A stretch of DNA of 64,000 nt from Terebella lapidaria (lineage: Eukaryota; Annelida; Polychaeta; Terebellida; Terebellidae): NCBI GenBank assembly GCA_949152475.1, contig OX424560.1, positions 43,168,719 to 43,232,718 on the forward strand. Direction: 5' to 3'. Shown here piece by piece: positions 24,001 through 39,200 of the stretch; position 1 is the first letter of the stretch, and every line of letters starts with the position of its first letter. Position numbers and translations under genes: made by a program. Under the pieces are notes generated by a model, which was not told where the DNA came from, searched no databases, and saw nothing but the letters and a program-made list of their open reading frames with translations.

Positions 24001-26617
24001 ATTTTGGGATCGATCCGTCAAACGACCTTTGACCTAGAGGTCGAAATAATTTTTTGCTGATTCATCCTTGAGGCTTCCTGCATATCTCAGAAACCGTGCG
24101 TCGTAGAGCGAAACGGACGTTATTTTCAGACTCGTCGCCCTAGACAAACATCTCTAGGGTGTATTATTTTTTTTGATCCGGCTCCGAGGTCCGTGAGGTC
24201 CTTGAGGATGAAATCGAGGCTGATCTTGAAACTTGGTTTCCGGACGATAACTCGAAAAATATTCAGGCAATAGTTGCAGAATTTTGCACGGAGGTTTATA
24301 TATCAACAGGGAAGAACCCTATTGATTTTGGGATCGATACGTCAAGCGACCTTTGACCTAGAGGTCAAAATAATTTTTTGCTGAGTCATCCATGAGGCAT
24401 CCTGCATATCTCGGAAACGGTGCGTCGTAGAGCGAAACGGACGTTATTTTCGGACTCGTCGCCCTAGACAAACATGTCCAAGGGGTATTATGGATGAACT
24501 TTGACCTTGACCCGAAATTTTTTTGCCGAGTCGGCATTTTTCGTTTTCGTCGATATCTCGGAAACGGTGCGTCGTAGAGCGAAACGGACGTTATTTTCGG
24601 ACTCGTCGCCCTAGACAAACATGGATGAACTTTGACCTTGACCTTGAATTTTTTTGCCAAGTCGTCATTTTTCGTTTTCGTTGATATCTTGGCAACGGTG
24701 CGTCGTAGAGCGAAACGGACGTTATTTTCGGACTCGTCGCCCTAGACTAACATGTCTAGATGGTATTATGGATGAAGTTTGACCTTGACCCGAAATTTTT
24801 TTGCCGAGTCGGCATTTTTCGTTTTCGTCGATATCTCGGAAACGGTGCTTCGTAGAGCGAAACGGACGTTATTTTCGGACTCGTCGCCCTAGACAAACAT
24901 GTCTAAGGGGTATTATGGATGAAGATTGACCTTGACCCAATTTTTTTTTGCCGAGTCAGCATTTTTAGTTTTCGTCGATATCTCGGAAACGGTGCGTCGT
25001 AGAGCGAAACGGACGTTATTTTCGGACTCGTCGCCCTAGACAAACATGTCTAAGGGGTATTATGGATGAACTTTGACCTTGACCCGAAAATTTTTTGCCG
25101 AGTCGGCATTTTTCGTTTTCGTCGATATCTCGGAAACGGTGCGTCGTAGAGCGAAACGGACGTTATTTTCGGACTCGTCGCCCTAGACAAACATGTCTGA
25201 GGGGTATTATGGATGAACTTTGACCTTGACCCGAAATTTTTTGGCCGAGTCGGCATTTCTCGGTTTCGTCGATATCTCGGAAACGGTGCGTCGTAGAGCG
25301 AAACGGACGTTATTTTCGGACTCGTCGCCCAAGACAAACATGTCTAATGGGTATTATGGATGCACTTTGACCTTGACCCGAAATTATTTTGCCGAGTCGG
25401 CATTTCTCGTTTTCGTCGATATCTCGGAAACGATGCTTCGTAGAGCGAAACGGACGTTATTTTTGGACTCGTCGCCCTAGACAAACATGTCTAATTGGTA
25501 TTATGGATGAACTTTGACCTTGACCCGAAATTTTTTTGCCGAGTCGGCATTTTTCTTTTTCGTCGATATCTAGTATATATTATAAATTAATCATCACACC
25601 GAAATGCCTCCAAGGCATCTTTAGGCCTTGACGTCTAGTTGGGATTGTAATAGCCTCAGCATACAGTGAGTCTTGTTGGGATTGTAATGGCCCCAGCATA
25701 CAGTGAGTCTTGTTGGGATTGTAATGGCCCCAGCATACAGTGAGTCTTGTTGGGATTGTAATGGCCTCAGCATACAGTGAGTCTTGTTGGGATTGTAATG
25801 GCCCCAGCATACAGTGAGTCTTGTTGGGATTGTAATGGCCCCAGCATACAGTGAGTCTTGTTGGGATTGTAATGGCCCCAGCATACAGTGAGTCTTGTTG
25901 GGATTGTAATGGCCCCAGCATACAGTGAGTCTTGTTGGGATTGTAATGGCCTCAGCATACAGTGAGTCTTGTTGGGATTGTAATGGCCCCAGCTTACAGT
26001 GAGTCTTGTTGGGATTGTAATGGCCCCAGCATACACAGTCTGGAACATTGCGCATTTGAGAAAAAAAAACCTCACGTAAGGACGTGAGAATATTTTTACG
26101 CTAGATAAATTCCTGTCGGTTAGGCAGGAGATTGTTTCTCCCGCCAGAGGCAGCACTTGCGATCAAGGTGTCCATGAATTGCCCAAAATTACATCAATGC
26201 TAAATACATTCACCAGGTGGCGCAATACAGGAAGATTATCAGTCAAAAGAACACCACGCAAAATCGTTAGATTTGCAACTGTTTTCAACATACAAGTATC
26301 TATATATGTGATTCCTGGCGGTGGACAAATTTCACGGCTTGTTATTCACAGTTCCGGTGGGGGCGGGATCTAACACCGACTTAGTTGCCAGATTCTCCTG
26401 CCACTAGTAGTTCAAATCAACCCCCATCCCCTCACCTTCCCGGTCTACCACCAACTGAAACAAGTTTATATCAGCCGTGTACATAATGACCTGTCTTTGC
26501 AAGCTAGCTTATCTAAAACAGAATGTTCAGTTTAAAAAATCTCGACGGCATCGTGTCACTTCGACTGTGTCAGATCGGAAGATTGGTATATATTCGCCAT
26601 TTTCATCCTGTGCTTTT

Positions 26618-26648
<31 letters not shown>

Positions 26649-29600
26649 GTGTGAGGTTTGCAAGAACAGCCTTTCATTGGCTAAGCAGATAAACTACGTC
26701 ATAACTTATGAATAATTAACCAGATGGTGTCCCCCCTCCCTCACCCGCCTCCCACATGTATCAATATCCAACATTCAATGCACATTCATCAATAAATATT
26801 TATTAGGGTCGCACCCACCCCTGGAAAAAGCCTGAAGAACCCCTGGAGTTATATTTAACGGGAATCTAAACAGTCCTTCAAATATCGTAGGCTTTGACTA
26901 GTATGTCAGCATACGACCTCTCCCCCCCCCCCCCCCCCCCATCTCTGCCAGCACAGAGAATGGTTACATCACCCGTGTAGCCTATTAACTGTGGAGGTGA
27001 ATGGGAGGGTTCGTTGGCAACAGAGCATCCATCCGTCTGTGTGTGCAGTATTCACATGCATTTACAGTAATAGTCGAGTTGCGGGTTATATCCCTTCCAT
27101 AGTGAACCTAGAAATTGTTGAAACAGCAAGGTTTTTTGATTGATATGCATTCATATGTGTCTCCAGGTGATTTTGAGCTTTGTTGGCACTGCGCCAACTT
27201 TGGGGAAAATTTTTTATTCGTTAATTAGCATACTAACCGCCAGATATGGATAATTAGCATAATCAAAATATAACTTTTTTAGTAATAGGCCTAGAATCAA
27301 GCGTGATATCACTTTTCTATACAAGTCTGACCCAAGCATTTCATTTCTGGTGAAACTTTTGTGATCCATGGTCAAGGTCACCACATAAGATCAAGATCAA
27401 GGTCAGTTTTCACACAAACTTGTCAAAACTTCTGGATTAAGGGGATATGGCTATTTTCTTGTATTTCTAGATTTCACTGATTCACTCCTGTGTTTATGTA
27501 ATACTGCTAAATGAATGCCTTTTGAATTAACTTGAAGATGGTTCAATAATTACTGATGTGCAACATATCGTTGACCAATATTCAAACAGGCCTCATCGTG
27601 GCGTTGGCTTGACATGTGGCATTGATGTGATCTACAGAGTTGCTGTTCGTAGTTTCCTATAACTCTCGTCATTATTTGGTGCGCACAAACGATATAATCT
27701 GACTATAATGTGTCCATTACTGTCCATTACTGCTTGATCAATTGCTCATCCTCACTGTTCACTACCATCTTCTCTTTTTAGGACAACGTAAAAGCGAACA
27801 TCACGAACCGGTTCACTGTGCATTTGCAATATGTGCATGTTCTTAACAGTCAAGGTCCAGATAGGCCTCTGTTGATACAATGAGATGAAATATCATCTTC
27901 CATTTCCCAAATATAATCTTATATGCTGACATCTAGAGGACACAATTTTCAACAGCATAGCAGCATAGATGAGTAGGAGGCCTCTGAAGTTACAAGTTCT
28001 TGTCTGGCCGAGTTAGTGACACAATAGGTAGCGGCTTCCCCTTCTCTCGACATACAGATTATCACAATTTTTTTATTTGTTGAGGTATCAATCGGTTGTC
28101 AATAAGGCACTGCAATAACATGTTCCCTAACTGGTCCGAAGTTGCTTCTGTTGCATTATCCTCACCCGTAATGTCGAACAGTTATGAGAGTCACCTTTCT
28201 CCAAAGTCGGGCATCTTGCATGAAGAAGCTGGTGTCTCAAGCCGTTGATTCTCTCTGTCAGGTGGTCAGAGTTCTCAGTGACTACACTGATATTTCAGTG
28301 CTTCTAGTTATTGGACGTGTGTGATGTGATCTACAGAATTGCTGTTCCGATGAAGAAGTAGGAACGGACTCGATGCAAACGTCACATATGCCAACTTGGG
28401 AGATAGGCTCTGCTCCCAGCTGCTTGTGCCTATGCGACTTGTTGTGATATTGTGTAGTATCCATTTACCAAAGCAAGGTTTCATTCCTGAAGAAGCTAAA
28501 GACTCTGCACATGCTAGATGAGGACAGTGCAACAGAAGCCGTTGTTGGACAGCAGTTGTTTTGCAGGTGTCATATGGGTAACGGATTGATACTTCAATGA
28601 CACAAGTCTCTCAACCACGGACATATGACAACTTGCCCCTTCATGGGTGCTGTACTCGGCTTCATATGCTGCTATTGTAGGCAGCTGACAAAATGTGTTC
28701 AAAGAATATGGTTAGGAATATGAAATATGGTTGGGAAATGACAGATGACATTGTATAAGAAGAGGCCCACCTGGACCACCAATGTTGATGAGGGCCATCA
28801 GTTGCGGCTGCTGAGCGAAGGATAAGGCCTGCTAGGATACCAGCTGCGGTTGTCACCATCAGAACTGAGCCGAACCACATATTTTTTCTGCAGGTGACGA
28901 TTGTTATAAACTGTTCAGAAAAAAAAGATAAGGCGGTGGTGAACAGTGTGGATGGGCATCAACAATAATGAATTTGTACTGTAGAGTAATATCGGCATGC
29001 TGGGAGATGATAAATTGGATAGTAAGTTTTCTTGTACAACTTTACAGCCGCAGCTGATCACAGTAATGGACATGAAGTTATGAGTCCAAAGAAGCAGTCA
29101 ACTCGTACTGTTTCCATTACTACCATGAACGCTAAAATCGTGGTAATTTGTTTCAATGCTACGTCCAATGTAAAATGGATATTTTCTGTCGAATGTTTCA
29201 CCCTGTGTTGACCTCATTGTTTAAAAATGTAGTGAATGCTTGATGGGTCATGAATTGACTTTATATATTACTGGCAGTTGCACCGTTTGATGTCATTATT
29301 GCGTAGTTGAAGCTAAATGTTGTAAATCTGAAGCCACGTTTGTTTACAAAACGATATTCTCTGATATTTATTCTAACTCATTTACATCGTTTATTTTTGA
29401 GATGCTTGACGATATTGTATTATAATTTGGCATACTTCATCGGGCAGTAGAATGGCACTTTTTCAACGAATCTCAGACCTCTATAACAAAAATCGACTAT
29501 CGACCCAATACGAATTTCAACCCAAACAGAAATCTGATCATATTCCAGTACATGTAAATGGTCATATTTACATTTACCACAGTAGGAAGTATTGTTGTAG

Positions 29601-32600
29601 TTTTGGAACAAAAAACACATTAGGTTGTATCCTACACAAACATATTCATTTTGTACAAAAGCAAGCAAATACACAAAGTTTTAAGCGAACCAATAAATTC
29701 AATGATGGAACTGAAATTAATATTGGGAAAGAATTTTGCGATAGAAGTCTGAAATTAGGTAGGAAATTTCCGTTTGACTTTGCTCAGAGTGAACATTGCT
29801 CAATGGTTTATAACACATAAGTAATCAATACACAATTACAGGTAACAATTATCATTCCAACAATGCGAACTACACATAGAAATGAAAAAGTAAAATCAAC
29901 TGGTGTGGATGAATGTCCATATCCCCTAAAACCGGGAATTTTGACAATTTCGTGTGAAAACTGACCTTGACCTCGATCTTATACGGTGACCTTGACCTTG
30001 GGTCACAAAAAAATCACCAGAAATGAATTCCTTGGGTCAGACTTGTGTAGAAAAGTGCTATCACACTTGATTCTAGGCCTATTACTAAAAAAGTTATATT
30101 TTGGTTATGCTAAATATCCATATGTAGCGGTTATTATGCTAATTAGCGAATAAAAAAATTTCCCCAAAGTTGGCGCAGTGCCAACAAAGCTCATAATCTC
30201 CTGGAGACACATATGAATGCAAATCAATAAAAAAACCTTGCTGTTTCAACAATTTCTAGGTTCGTTGTCTGGCAACTGGACTATAATGTACAGACTTGCA
30301 CAGGGCCGCGCATTGTCGAGGCAGGGAGTGCCATAAATCGTACATTTGAGAAGCAAATGATGTGTATATATTTAATTGATTCTGTACCTACACAAAATGG
30401 CATCTTTACAACAATGACAGAGACTACTAAGCATACCAGTATTATGGAACTATCTAGAATATAGACTGGTATTTTATACAAATATCAGTCAATTTACCCT
30501 TGAATATTGAATTTGGTGTTTGCAAAGAACACAAGTTATGTTTTATATTTTATATTAAATTTTGGACAAATGTTCATCAACCGTTATCATGGTAGTTAAC
30601 AATTATTTTGGAGAGTGCAGTTAAGCCCCACAGAAACTTTTCTTGGTCAAATTGTCTCCAAACGCCCCTGGAAAAAAAAACCCTGGCAAATTACACATAA
30701 CACTCCTCAAAAAAAATTGTGGGCTTGTTAATTAATCAAGTTTCACATCATTTGTAGCACACTTATTACTTAAGACATCAATAGTGAGAGAGTAAGCATG
30801 TTAATTAAGTGTTACTTTATTTGTAGCACACTTATTACTTAAGACATCGATTGTGGGAGAGTATGCATGTTAATCAAGTGTTACGTCATTTGGAGCACAC
30901 TGATTACTTAAGATTTTGTTTCAGTATGACACGTTCAATGATCAAAATAATTGTTCAATGTAAACGTGCATGTCAAATTACTCAATTGTTGAATATTTTG
31001 GATCAGTTTATCCATAAAATATCAAATTTGTTGCTGTTTGCACGATAGTGAAGGATTGGCTCAAGTTAATGGTCTGCACCCAACTGACGAGTCCTGGACA
31101 GACTGTATGGGCCACTAACGTATAACGGGACGAAACACAGCCAATAATTTGGTATTGTAAATAAACAATACGTATGTGAAAATAAACATACAATAAAGTG
31201 TGAATTTATTGGCTGTGTATTGGGGATTTCCTCATCGAATACAATTGAATGGATTTGCTTGACTCAGAAACCCATAAGAGAGATGGGTTTCTGCTTGAAT
31301 GTACAAGGGATATGAAAATGAAATGACCTCTTTTGATCAGATTGTAATACTAGTACTTACCATGCTGGATTTACTGGTCAGGTTTCTCTGAGCAGCAAGC
31401 ACCTCATGTATGTTTGGGTGTGTGAAGTTGGAGGTAAGGGTGATTATACACACTGTCCCTTTCTCCACAGAAATATATTGTGTGCTTGAAAGATGTTGTT
31501 CATCCATCTCTCCCTCTGTCCGTTCAGATACATGTTCATGTATGTGAACACTGCTCTGTCATGATATTTGTTGCAGTTTTCTATCTTCAACTCGAATCAA
31601 AAGTTACTCAGGTATAATCTTTTTAGACACATTGATGTTCTACGAGTTTCTGCTAAGATACGCAGTGGGCCTACATATTAATGGATTATAAGGAAATGGA
31701 GACTGTGTTCCTTTTTACCACACGTTTTCCACTTTGTTCGATTTATTGAAAACTGTACATAACTATTGAGTCAAGTCACCTACATGTAATCTTCTCTAGA
31801 TATATATTCTAAAATATCGAATCAATTCAAATGTAACTGTCGGGCGAAGGTTAACACACGTACACGTATATGTACTTGTGAATCTCTATTGGTTTCTGCA
31901 TACGATGTGCAGGGTTAAGGTGTTGAAGTCAGTATGGACAGCTCTACTCGATGTTGCTGAGTATCAATTTCATTGATAACCAACGTTTTCCATTCACGAA
32001 GGAGTTAACCGTACACTAGTAATGAATGTTGTTCGGATATGTATTGTCCTCAACTTTTGGCGATCTTACACAGTTACATTAGTGTCTAGTCATCATGAAA
32101 GCGTTGAGTAATCCGTGAGTAAAAAGCTCATGTAATTGCGTCAGATTTCTGTTTCGACCCTGTCAAAAATTTATATAGCAAATGAAACAAGTATGACGGC
32201 ATCAGCCGCTTCAGTATGGATCCGAGTCGACTCTTGTAGTGAATTTGGAATATGATATAGTAATGAAAATTCTCTGGTAAATTATCAAAGAACTACTACA
32301 TTCAAATTTTTTCCTGTTGGGGAAACTAAAATTGAATTGTTTTACTGAAGTGAGTTTAGTTGTTTGTTTCTCTTACAATAATATAAAACATACTACTCCA
32401 TGTGTTACCATTTTATGCATTCAGAGTAAATAAACTACACTATTAAGAGCAACTGAATTGTTCATAACTTTGACATGAAACAAACAGATCACGGTTGAGT
32501 ATTACCAGTAACCAATCATTTCATTTTACGAGTATTGTAGTCTAATAGTGCCTGTTGATAATATACGTTAACGGATCTACATGTTCACATCGTCAATCGT

Positions 32601-35600
32601 AGTAGTTTGACTGTACAGTGTACTGAAATGCCTGTTGAAAGTTCGCTGCAAGCTCCATCATCATTGCACATTGTGCACAATTCACTTTGTAATATTTGTA
32701 ACAGTTCGATGATACACATGTGTGACCCAATAAGACTAGTATACTGTCCAATATTTTGTGAGAACTGAAATAATTTGGTCAAACTCATGTTAAACTGGTG
32801 TGTTGTCTTTTATGGAACATAGGACTGTAATATTAGGTTTCATCAGAAATACATAAAGAGTCTCTCTTACGTTTTTCTGGTTTCATTGATCGAACTTCAT
32901 TCCATAATTTCTACCATTTACAATGTATAGGATTCACAACAAAATTGCACAGTATTACATTGTACATACACGTTATTTTGGTTCAATACTTTATTTTTTT
33001 TGTCGTCCATCTTGATTGATTTCACATGCTAATTGTTTTTTGTCCCTCCTATCCACTTGTTTCTTAGTTTGTATGTAAAACCTTTCATATATATATTCTC
33101 AATCTGATTCTGCGGGGACTCTTGGGATTCCAATGGATGTCCAAACATATAGCTGCATTATGAGAGGCACATGCAGTGCACAGTTTTATCATAATTCTGG
33201 CGAGTACACCACTATTTCCAAATTTAGTCGTTGGTACATGTACATATAGAAGCCAAGGCAAAATTATACACCATTATGTCTATATATACACCTCGTGTGC
33301 ATCATTCAAACTAGTTTTTTTTTAGCTATTTAGTTCCAACGATATAAATTTATTGGCACTGAATATTAAACTTCAAAACGACTGAAATAAGTTCAACCAC
33401 AAACCCATAAGAGCTTATGGGTTTCTGGTTCAACGCGTACTGTGTATTTGTACCAAATGGCCTTGTGTATTGGGTGTTGTTTCTGGTCAGAGCCTATAAA
33501 CTTTTTGACCCAGCATGATAATGGCTCTGTCATGGTAAATGAGGGAAGCTCGGTTGGCGTCACGGTAACGACTCCATTTCGCATACCATGTACATCATCT
33601 GAAAACCTTTCTCCACTGGATCAATTCTCCAGGTTCCTTGCGTGTCTGAAAACTGAATGGGCTGTTGTCTTGTCTTCCCTGCGTTGGCTCTGTCACGAAA
33701 TTTCTCTTACGGGAATCCGAGAGAGAACTGCAGACCTTGAAGTTGGCCAGAAAACATACAATGCACACGCCACTAGCCGGCTTCTCGTCGGCCAAATCAC
33801 GTGCATCCTACAAATGTACAAACATACATTATATTCATCTGCAACAACAGAAAAACATGAGAGATCTCTCCTATGTATTTTTGGCTGCAGTGATACATGG
33901 ACGGATGGATGGACGGACGGACGAGCGGCGTCCCCTCTGGTCTTCTCTCCCTTTTACTTGCCGCCCCCTCGTCAGTACACAGAATCAAACGCACGCTTAT
34001 AACCAGCTATTCTGCTACCCGCCCACAAATCCCCCCCCCCCCCCCCCCCTCCTCCACCCCCATCAACTCCACCCCCACCATCGACTCGCACAGTCACTAA
34101 ACCATTGCAGCCCATTCAGCCATGGATTGTTCACGTACACACATTTCGGCAAAAGTCTGAGATGATCCAGGGAGGTAGTGCGTCGTGTTTGAATTTCCAG
34201 CAAAAGCGCCATCAGTTTATCATAACCCTTCTTAACTTTCACACTCACAACTTTCTCTTTTTTGCCTTACTGTTGCTCGTCAGGAAAAGCATCACCACAT
34301 CGTTTTGTCACTTATCCATGTCAGGGGAAAAAAATAATGTACTAGTAAACGCTGATCATTTCTAAATTGATTTGATCATGTCTATGAAAGTTAAATCGAT
34401 GAGTGTGTGTGCGTGTGTAAGCTACACTTGTACTAGTCTATCTCACACAGAAACTTAATGGTAGGTTATAAACTGGATAATCATATATATATACACATGA
34501 TACAATTGTAACTTAGTGGTTAGGTAAACAAATTCTATAATGAAAAACAGCAGTGGGTGTATTCTGGGAGTTGATTAGTGTTGATTTGACATGTAAGAAA
34601 ATTATTTGACACCAAAGAAAATTATTACATCATGTAGATCTACACGTTAACATCAAATCATCAAACTGCGTTCAATATTTCCAAAACACGATTTATACCT
34701 GCATTCCATCACTATCATGACTGCTGCATTGTTGTACCTTTTATGCAAATACACACTAAGAATTGAGTGAAAATAATTGCATGCATACTTTTGACAAACG
34801 GTATATATCAGTATATGTGTCCATGCCCGATGTCAGGATGTCACGTGTTGATTCTCGCAGTCCGCATTTTACGACATAGCGCGTCGTTTTGTTGAGATAA
34901 ACCTATAGTACATGATAGTATCCTACAGTATACCCCGATTCTATTGAACAGATTTCTTCAGAGTGCCTGAGAATAATTCATTTGATCAAGATGCCAACTT
35001 TCCCCCTGTTTCCAGGCCGGCACATGTTGGCAAATTTTATGTAGAATCTTCTTACCTGAACTAGTGACAAAATGTTCGAGTTAGGATTTTTCTGACGGGC
35101 ATCAATGTGGAATTGAAAAAAAAAATAGCCTTACACAAACTTGCTGGGGGTTGACTCTAGATAAATCCCAAGCAAGTTTGTACGACTTCTCGTGAAATAG
35201 CAGATTGAAATCGGGAGGTTGCTGCCATAAATCAGGTCTGGCCCCACATTTAGTGAGCTGATCATAATGCCATTGTCAAATAAGCCATTGTCACCCATAC
35301 AAACCCCACGGCTTTACGTGCGATAATTGCCACGCACATGTTTTAACCTGATTGACCTGCCACCTGGCGAATATCCACTGAATTACACAGTCAATTATAC
35401 CAAGACGGGCATCATGTTCGGCGCCCCTACGACATGACATATAACCCTACGACACAAGCAAATGCACTTAGTCGTCTTCATCGTGTTTCAATCTATCCAC
35501 AAACGAAACTTGGAAGATCTTAATGTACTGGAACAGTTTGAAATGCTGCTGTGAACATCACCGAAAACTCATCAAAATACCAAGAATTGACGTAGCAGCG

Positions 35601-36239
35601 TGAGGATTTTCTCAATGGAGAAAAAACTTGATGCTAATCCGACAGATATATATCTAGCGTAAAAATATTCCCACGTCCTTACGTGAGTTTTTTTTTACTC
35701 AAATTCGCAATGTACCAGACTGATACAGTGAATCTTGTTGAGATTGTAATGGCCTCAGCATACAGTGAGTCTTGTTGAGATTGTAATGGCCTCAGCATAC
35801 AGTGAGTCTTGTTGGGATTGTAATGGCCCCAGCATACAGTGAGTCTTGTTGGGATTGTAATGGCCCCAGCATACAGTGAGTCTTGTTGGGATTGTAATGG
35901 CCCCAGCATACAGTGAGTCTTGTTGAGATTGTAATGGCCTCAGCATACAGTGAGTCTTGTTGGGATTGTAATGGCCCCAGCATACAGTGAGTCTTGTTGG
36001 GATTGTAATGGCCCCAGCATACAGTGAGTCTTGTTGGGATTGTAATGGCCCCAGCATACAGTGAGTCTTGTTGGGATTGTAATGGCCCCAGCATACAGTG
36101 AGTCTTGTTGGGATTGTAATGGCCCCAGCATACAGTGAGTCTTGTTGGGATTGTAATGGCCCCAGCATACAGTGAGTCTTGTTAGGCATCCCGATTGAAA
36201 ATCGGGAGGCCTTATGTTTTTGTCTGTTTTTTTTTTTTT

Positions 36240-36285
<46 letters not shown>

Positions 36286-39200
36286 CTTCCGCCGTTTGGT
36301 TTCCGGATCATAACTCTTGAACGCCTCGATCTATCTTTCCGAAATTTTCACAGCTCATCCGAAATACTTTGCTTCTAACCCCTATTGTTTTTCGTCGAGA
36401 TCCGAAATCCAAGATGGCCGCCAGCGGCCATTTTGGAAAAAAAAATCGGGCGATTCCTGTCAATGTCATAATTTGATTCAGGCAATTTCCAGAGGAAAAA
36501 AAAATTTGTAGGTGCATTTTTTTTTTTTTTTGGACTTAGAATTTTTCCCTCGCCTGCGCCCATGCAGATGTAATACTGTAACTGAGCCATGCTACTGCAT
36601 TCACTGACTGCAGCCTGCATGTCCAGCCTGAGGCTAGGCTCTGCCCTCTCAGCCAGTGCAGGAGATCAGCCAGTCTGTCCAGCACAGCAATGGGCTCTGC
36701 CCCTCTCAGCCAGCCCTGCTCGGTCATGCCTTACAAGATCAGCCAGTCTGTCCAGCTCAGAAATAGGCTCCGCCCCTCTCAGCCAGACCTGCTCAGTCAT
36801 GCCTGACAAGATCAGCCAGTCTGTCCAGCACAGAAATAGGCTCCACCCCTCTCAGCCAGCCCTGCTCAGTCATGCCTGACAAGTGATACAGCTAGCATGT
36901 CCAACATGACCCTAGGCTCATATCCATGCATTATCCCTCACTCCCCCCTCCAAAGCCTGGTTTACTAGTGTGTGTACATGGTAAAAGAATGAAGTTACAT
37001 CCCACAGAATACAATAGTTGGTTAATAAGCCAACACACATGACACAACATGCTTGGGGGATGATTTGCCCTGTCTGCATTTATATTGTACAAACATGTAT
37101 TGTTTGAATGTTTTGTTATTCAACTCTATTTCACATGCAATGACCAAATCATCATTGTTTTAGTTAGCTGGCAAATGTTTGGCTTTGGTTATAATATGAA
37201 TGCGAAAATTCCGCTGTATTGTACAAGTTTTGAAATCACAAAATTGGCCAAGATGACACAGCATTCTTTTAGTCACGTATCATTTTATATTTGACAGGAG
37301 CACCTGAAAAATATCACGAACATTCTGATTAAATATACTAGTACGCTGAATAATATTGGCTGGGTAATTGTCTATTCATTTGGGGTGGCAAATGTCTGGT
37401 GGGCCAAGTTGTCAAGATGATAAAAAGCAGTTCTGGTAAGAAACTGTCTGATGAGCTCTCACTCTTACCCACATACAATGGCCTATGTATCCTTTTTTCT
37501 CAGTCCAGTATGACCATTTGAAATGATAAGAACAAAATGGGGGATGCCACAAAGCCTATAGGCTTTTATGTCTAGTTGAGATTGTAATGGCCCCAGCATA
37601 CAGTGAGTCTTGTTGAGATTGTAATGGCCCCAGCATACAGTGAGTCTTGTTGAGATTGTAATGGCCCCAGCTTACAGTGAGTCTTGTTGATGGCCCTAGC
37701 ATACAGTGAGTCTTGTTGAGATTGTAATGGCCCCAGCATACAGTGAGTCTTGTTGGGATTGTAATGGCCCCAGCATACAGTGAGTATTGTTGAGATTGTA
37801 ATGGCCCCAGCATACAGTGAGTCTTGTTGAGATTGTAATGGCCCCAGCATACAGTGAGTCTTGTTGGGATTGTAATGGCCCCAGCATACAGTGAGTCTTG
37901 TTGAGATTGTAATGGCCCCAGCATACAGTGAGTCTTGTTGAGATTGTAATGGCCCCAGCATACAGTGAGTCTTGTTGAGATTGTAATGGCCCCAGCTTAC
38001 AGTGAGTCTTGTTGGGATTGTAATGGCCCCAGCATACAGTGAGTCTTGTTGGGATTGTATTGGCCCCAGCATACAGTGAGTCTTGTTGGGATTGTAATGG
38101 CCCCAGCATACAGTGAGTCTTGTTGAGATTGTAATGGCCCTAGCATACAGTGAGTCTTGTTGAGATTGTAATGGCCCCAGCATACAGTGAGTCTTGTTGG
38201 GATTGTAATGGCCCCAGCATACAGTGAGTCTTGTTGAGATTGTAATGGCCCTAGCATACAGTGAGTCTTGTTGGGATTGTAATGGCCCCAGCATACAGTG
38301 AGTCTTGTTGGGATTGTAATGGCCCCAGCATACAGTGAGTCTTGTTGAGATTGTAATGGCCCCAGCATACAGTAAGTCTTGTTGAGATTGTAATGGCCCC
38401 AGCATACAGTTATTCTTGTTGAGATTGTAATGGTTCCAGCATACAGTGAGTCTTGTTGGGATTGTAATGGCCCCAGCATACAGTGAGTCTTGTTGGGATT
38501 GTAATGGCCTCAGCTTACGGTGAGTCTTGTTGGGATTGTAATGGCCCCAGCATACAGTGAGTCTTGTTGGGATTGTAATGGCCCCAGCATACAGTAAGTC
38601 TTGTTGAGATTGTAATGGCCCCAGCATACAGTGAGTCTTGTTGGGATTGTAATGGCCCCAGCATACAGTGAGTCTTGTTGGGATTGTAATGGCCTCAGCT
38701 TACGGTGAGTCTTGTTGGGATTGTAATGGCCCCAGCATATAGTGAGTCTTGTTGGGATTGTAATGGCCCCAGCATACAGTTATTCTTGTTGAGATTGTAA
38801 TGGCCCCAGCATACAGTGAGTCTTGTTGGGATTGTAATGGCCTCAGCTTACGGTGAGTCTTGTTGGGATTGTAATGGCCCCAGCATACAGTGAGTCTTGT
38901 TGGGATTGTAATGGCCCCAGCATACAGTTATTGTATCCCCCGAACGAAGTTCGGCGGATACTATGGATTTGTCTCCGTCGCGCCGCGTCCGCCGTAGAGA
39001 TTTTCTTGTGAACGCTCTACAGGTTGCAAATCTTAACCGATTCTAATAATTTTTTATACAGACACATCTTATGGTAAGATCCCGACACCAATCGATTTTG
39101 GTTGCCATAGCGACCAAATTGGCCGATTGGCGACACATTTTGTGCTCAAATTAGCCTGTTTAACACACATGGCTTGTGAACGCTCTATGAGTGGGAGTTT

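Larger units (their letters stand above)
26036..35722. mobile_element. 9.7-kb terminal-inverted-repeat element with 5-bp target duplication, non-coding
   Basis: The ends CAGTCTGGAACATTGCG (left) and CAGTCTGGTACATTGCG (right, inverted) begin TIRs of about 80 bp, which contain a CTCACGTAAGGACGTGAG palindrome. ATACA flanks both sides (26031-26035 and 35723-35727), a target within one minisatellite unit. The interior has no recognisable transposase, polymerase or capsid gene; its longest frames (33442-34002, 33665-34165) resemble nothing I know. A 5-bp duplication with a CAG end could fit a hAT5-type or other superfamily, so classification is open. A smaller inverted-repeat element is nested inside. 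Confidence 0.7.

Noticed and set aside
33442-34165. 186- and 166-codon frames in the 9.7-kb element
   Set aside because: They overlap each other, have repeat-like composition (TDGWTDG, poly-Pro) and no recognisable domain.
26036-35722. Polinton-type identity for the 9.7-kb element
   Set aside because: The duplication is 5 bp rather than 6, the ends start CAG, and no polymerase, integrase or capsid frame is visible.
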